Below the pieces are notes generated by a model. That model was not told the DNA's origin. It saw only the letters and a program-made list of their open reading frames with translations, and made no database searches. 35,860 bases of DNA from assembly GCA_017410145.1 (NCBI GenBank), contig JAFQRJ010000012.1:1-35860 (forward strand), given 5' to 3'. This stretch comes from Tyzzerella sp. (lineage in GTDB: Bacteria > Bacillota > Clostridia > Lachnospirales > Lachnospiraceae). Of this stretch, positions 35,854 to 35,860 are shown in pieces (the first letter of the stretch is position 1; each line of letters opens with the position of its first letter). Both the position numbers and the translations under genes were made by a program.

Positions 35854-35860
35854 AAAAACA

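Overview
The window looks like a low-GC, Gram-positive gut anaerobe of the Clostridia, most likely Lachnospiraceae. The signs are AT-rich DNA, strong AGGAGG-type ribosome binding sites before nearly every gene, lipobox lipoproteins, an Rpn/PD-(D/E)XK putative transposase of the type common in that family, and short PEMEI-type peptides. No species can be named from the sequence alone. Almost everything lies on the minus strand.

Region 1 (1-21058, minus strand) reads as one very long transcription unit of 13 genes with gaps of about 30 bases or less. From its 5' end it holds a GH127-like glycosidase, a sugar-type ABC solute-binding lipoprotein, an exported tyrosine-phosphatase-like lipoprotein, a 987-residue Ig-like surface protein, a DUF4838 lipoprotein, a 2201-residue protein with five copies of a 411-residue repeat, two MalF/MalG-type permeases without an ATPase, two peptides of 43 and 40 residues, a secreted cohesin-like protein, a membrane-anchored acidic protein, and a secreted protein cut by the left edge. 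I infer a glycan capture, trimming and uptake locus with a large surface complex. A divergent AraC-type regulator with its own promoter starts at 21268 and probably controls it; a histidine phosphatase gene follows the regulator.

Region 2 (22899-25800) is an accessory block. It holds an Rpn-family nuclease/transposase and a two-gene module of an HTH-DUF3990 (ADP-ribosyltransferase-like) protein and a partner, which resembles a toxin-antitoxin pair with its own palindromic operators. Nearly identical terminator hairpins bound the block on both sides.

Region 3 (25810-34490, minus strand) is housekeeping: rpsF-ssb-rpsR with a clear promoter; a class B sortase, a DUF951 protein and a third short PE-type peptide; murA; a shikimate-kinase-like gene and a small conserved protein; then the distal half of the F1 ATP synthase operon (atpA fragment, atpG, atpD, atpC). 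Between atpC and its downstream neighbour lies a regular array of short inverted motifs with a 73-74 base period.

Region 4 (34494-35860, plus strand) does not fit the rest. At about 34491 atpA stops abruptly and the C-terminal third of peptide release factor 3 begins on the other strand, followed by a DUF5662 gene and tRNA-Gln(CTG). Base composition rises at the same point. This is either a rearrangement or, more likely, a chimeric assembly join.
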